Positions 62,736 through 64,000 of a DNA stretch of 64,000 nucleotides are shown in pieces (positions within the stretch are counted from its first letter, which is position 1; every line of letters starts with the position of its first letter). Where the stretch lies: positions 18,443-82,442 of the forward strand of contig NMRA01000815.1 of NCBI GenBank assembly GCA_002633005.1, given 5' to 3'. This DNA comes from Phoronis australis (Eukaryota > Phoronida > Phoronidae). The notes beneath the pieces are model-generated. The model was not told the DNA's origin. It saw nothing but the letters and a program-made list of their open reading frames with translations, and searched no databases. The translations under genes and the position numbers were made by a program.

Positions 62736-62916
62736 CTAGAAGTCAAAGTCTTCAATTACCATCTCATCATCATCATCATCCTCAACATGACTCGTGTCCA
62801 ATACTGACTGACTGTTGCTCAGACTATCCTCAGTGTCATTCACTGGACCTGCCACGTCATTGTGGTCACTCCCTAGCAACTGATCAGTGTCAAGCTCTGA
62901 CAGTTTCTCAGCACGC
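62736..62916 (-). CDS. Last exon of an unidentified gene with an acidic C-terminus (partial)
   Basis: On the minus strand a good acceptor (TTTGTAG, at 62917) is followed by an open frame entered in phase 2 and closed by TAG at 62738-62736. It encodes RAEKLSELDTDQLLGSDHND and continues through SLSNSQSVLDTSHVEDDDDD to EMVIEDFDF-stop, 60 codons. The clean acceptor, the frame and the strongly biased Ser/Asp/Glu composition argue that it is real. The Asp run is encoded by a GAT repeat, so some length polymorphism is likely. I do not recognise the family; an acidic, probably disordered tail is all that can be said. Upstream exons should lie to the right, mostly beyond the window. The gene is in tandem with FKTN, about 5 kb upstream of it. 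Confidence 0.65.
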
Positions 62917-63250
62917 CTACAAATAGAACGTTTACAAAATAAATACTAAATTAATAAGAGCAATGCCAACTGTTGACGGTATGCTTCTACGGCTGTTTAT
63001 TAGAATCATAAAAATAGCCTCTAGGTGGTGCAGAGCACATCAAACTTGTACAAAATGGGAAAACCTTGTTATCTCCCAAACAGAAACCTATGTGCACACC
63101 GAATATCCTAAGATATTATCTACCATAGAACTTACTAGATGCTGGACACTTATTCTTCCTATATAGTCTTTCCTTAGTAATTAGGAATCCCATGTAAGTA
63201 ATGGGTGACTCAAAATTCACGAAGTGGCATCACTGAGACAGCGGCCTTAC

Positions 63251-63298
63251 CTTTAGACGCGTTAAAGCACAAGCCACAGATGTCCCCATACAGACAAA
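63251..63298 (-). CDS. Possible small internal exon of the same right-edge gene
   Basis: On the minus strand an ATGTAG acceptor and an AAAG|GTAAGG donor bound 48 bases that are open in at least two frames. One frame reads CLYGDICGLCFNASK, which looks cysteine-rich, and another FVCMGTSVACALTRLK. Neither phase joins directly to the exon at 62916 (which needs phase 2), so a further exon would be required. The donor is good and the acceptor is weak in pyrimidines. Weakly supported. Confidence 0.2.
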
Positions 63299-64000
63299 CT
63301 ACATTTTCCAAATCCATTCAGATATTTAAAAGAGATGCCTTATGTTTATACCTTGCCACCACCAAGTGAACATTGATTGCTCATCAGCTCTCAAGGGTGA
63401 CATAAACCCAACTCGGTAAAAATAACTTTTTATTTGGACTACTTACTGATCTTAATTTGTTCCTTACTTGATTAGAAGTGGTTGCTGGGCTTGTGGTTTG
63501 TTATTTCACAAGACCAGGCTCAATGGATTAGTTTGACCCAGGTGGTCATTTTATGCGCCAATCACTGTCTTAAGCAATAATGTCCTGACAGTTCTTCATT
63601 GAGTGAAAACATCACTTCTAAACTGGGTAAGAAATAAGTGACTTAAGACGCTTAAAAAGCAGCTTCAGGAAATGCAATCAAAAAGTGCCTAAAATCATCA
63701 AAATTCTATCATCAGGAAAAAAAGTTGGTTTCAACTCAAAGGGGTAAGTAGACCTGCACTTTCTGTCCCAAACAACTTTTTAATTTTTGCAAAACTGTAG
63801 TAATAAAATCAGTCTTTCTTTACTCAGATTAGCAACGAGTTCTAGGTTTTAGAAGAACAGAAGGTCATTATTTGCTTTAGAACCAGACCATTAAGTCGAT
63901 TGTCATGGTGGGTTAGTTTCAGTAGCTAAAAGGCAAAACGGAACCCAAAGTGAATTCCAGGCAGTTTGCTGTAGGCAATGTCAATTCAAATCCAAGCAAC

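Noticed and set aside
62624-62926. Plus-strand open frame of 100 codons with a His run (SHHHHHPQH)
   Set aside because: It is the antisense of the acidic minus-strand exon; the His run is the reverse reading of the GAT repeat. No splice signals support the plus frame.

Overview
The window reads as nuclear genomic DNA from an animal, most likely a marine invertebrate (possibly an invertebrate deuterostome such as a hemichordate, echinoderm or lancelet; the phylum is inference). Coding is in short exons (32-296 bp) with GT-AG boundaries, introns run from a few hundred bases to several kb, composition is AT-rich, and introns and spacers hold many small DNA-transposon-like repeats. No prokaryotic, viral or organellar gene is visible.

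Three complete protein-coding genes and the 3' end of a fourth can be assembled by hand, with reading frame and splice phase agreeing at every junction. (1) 10695-3157, minus strand: a five-exon, 230-residue homolog of the conserved vertebrate protein C6orf62 (human about 229 residues). (2) 13861-41842, plus strand: a 23-coding-exon, 1013-residue ankyrin-repeat six-transmembrane cation channel of the TRP superfamily. (3) 57690-46822, minus strand: an eight-exon, 442-residue fukutin (FKTN), the Golgi ribitol-phosphate transferase of alpha-dystroglycan glycosylation (human 461). (4) 62916-62736, minus strand: a final exon encoding a very acidic C-terminus of an unidentified gene that continues past the right edge. 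Genes 1 and 2 are divergent around an intergenic region of about 3 kb; genes 2 and 3 converge over about 5 kb; genes 4 and 3 are in tandem. I see no functional link among them.

The rest is largely repeats: a composite family built on a 'CCACTAGGGGGC' motif and ending in a palindrome (4.1-5.2 kb, 7.0-7.8 kb, inverted at 20.9-22.6 kb, degraded near 52 kb); several non-autonomous elements with terminal inverted repeats (16.2, 17.4, 26.0, 47.1 and 58.6 kb); hairpin repeats near 29.8, 31.7 and 34.3 kb; the tail of a non-LTR retrotransposon at 12.1 kb; minisatellites; and several long fold-back sequences. The most unusual structure is a five-copy, roughly 95-bp tandem array at 46.44-46.89 kb that repeats the last coding bases of FKTN. 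Its most distal copy encodes an intact alternative C-terminus ending QLY-stop.
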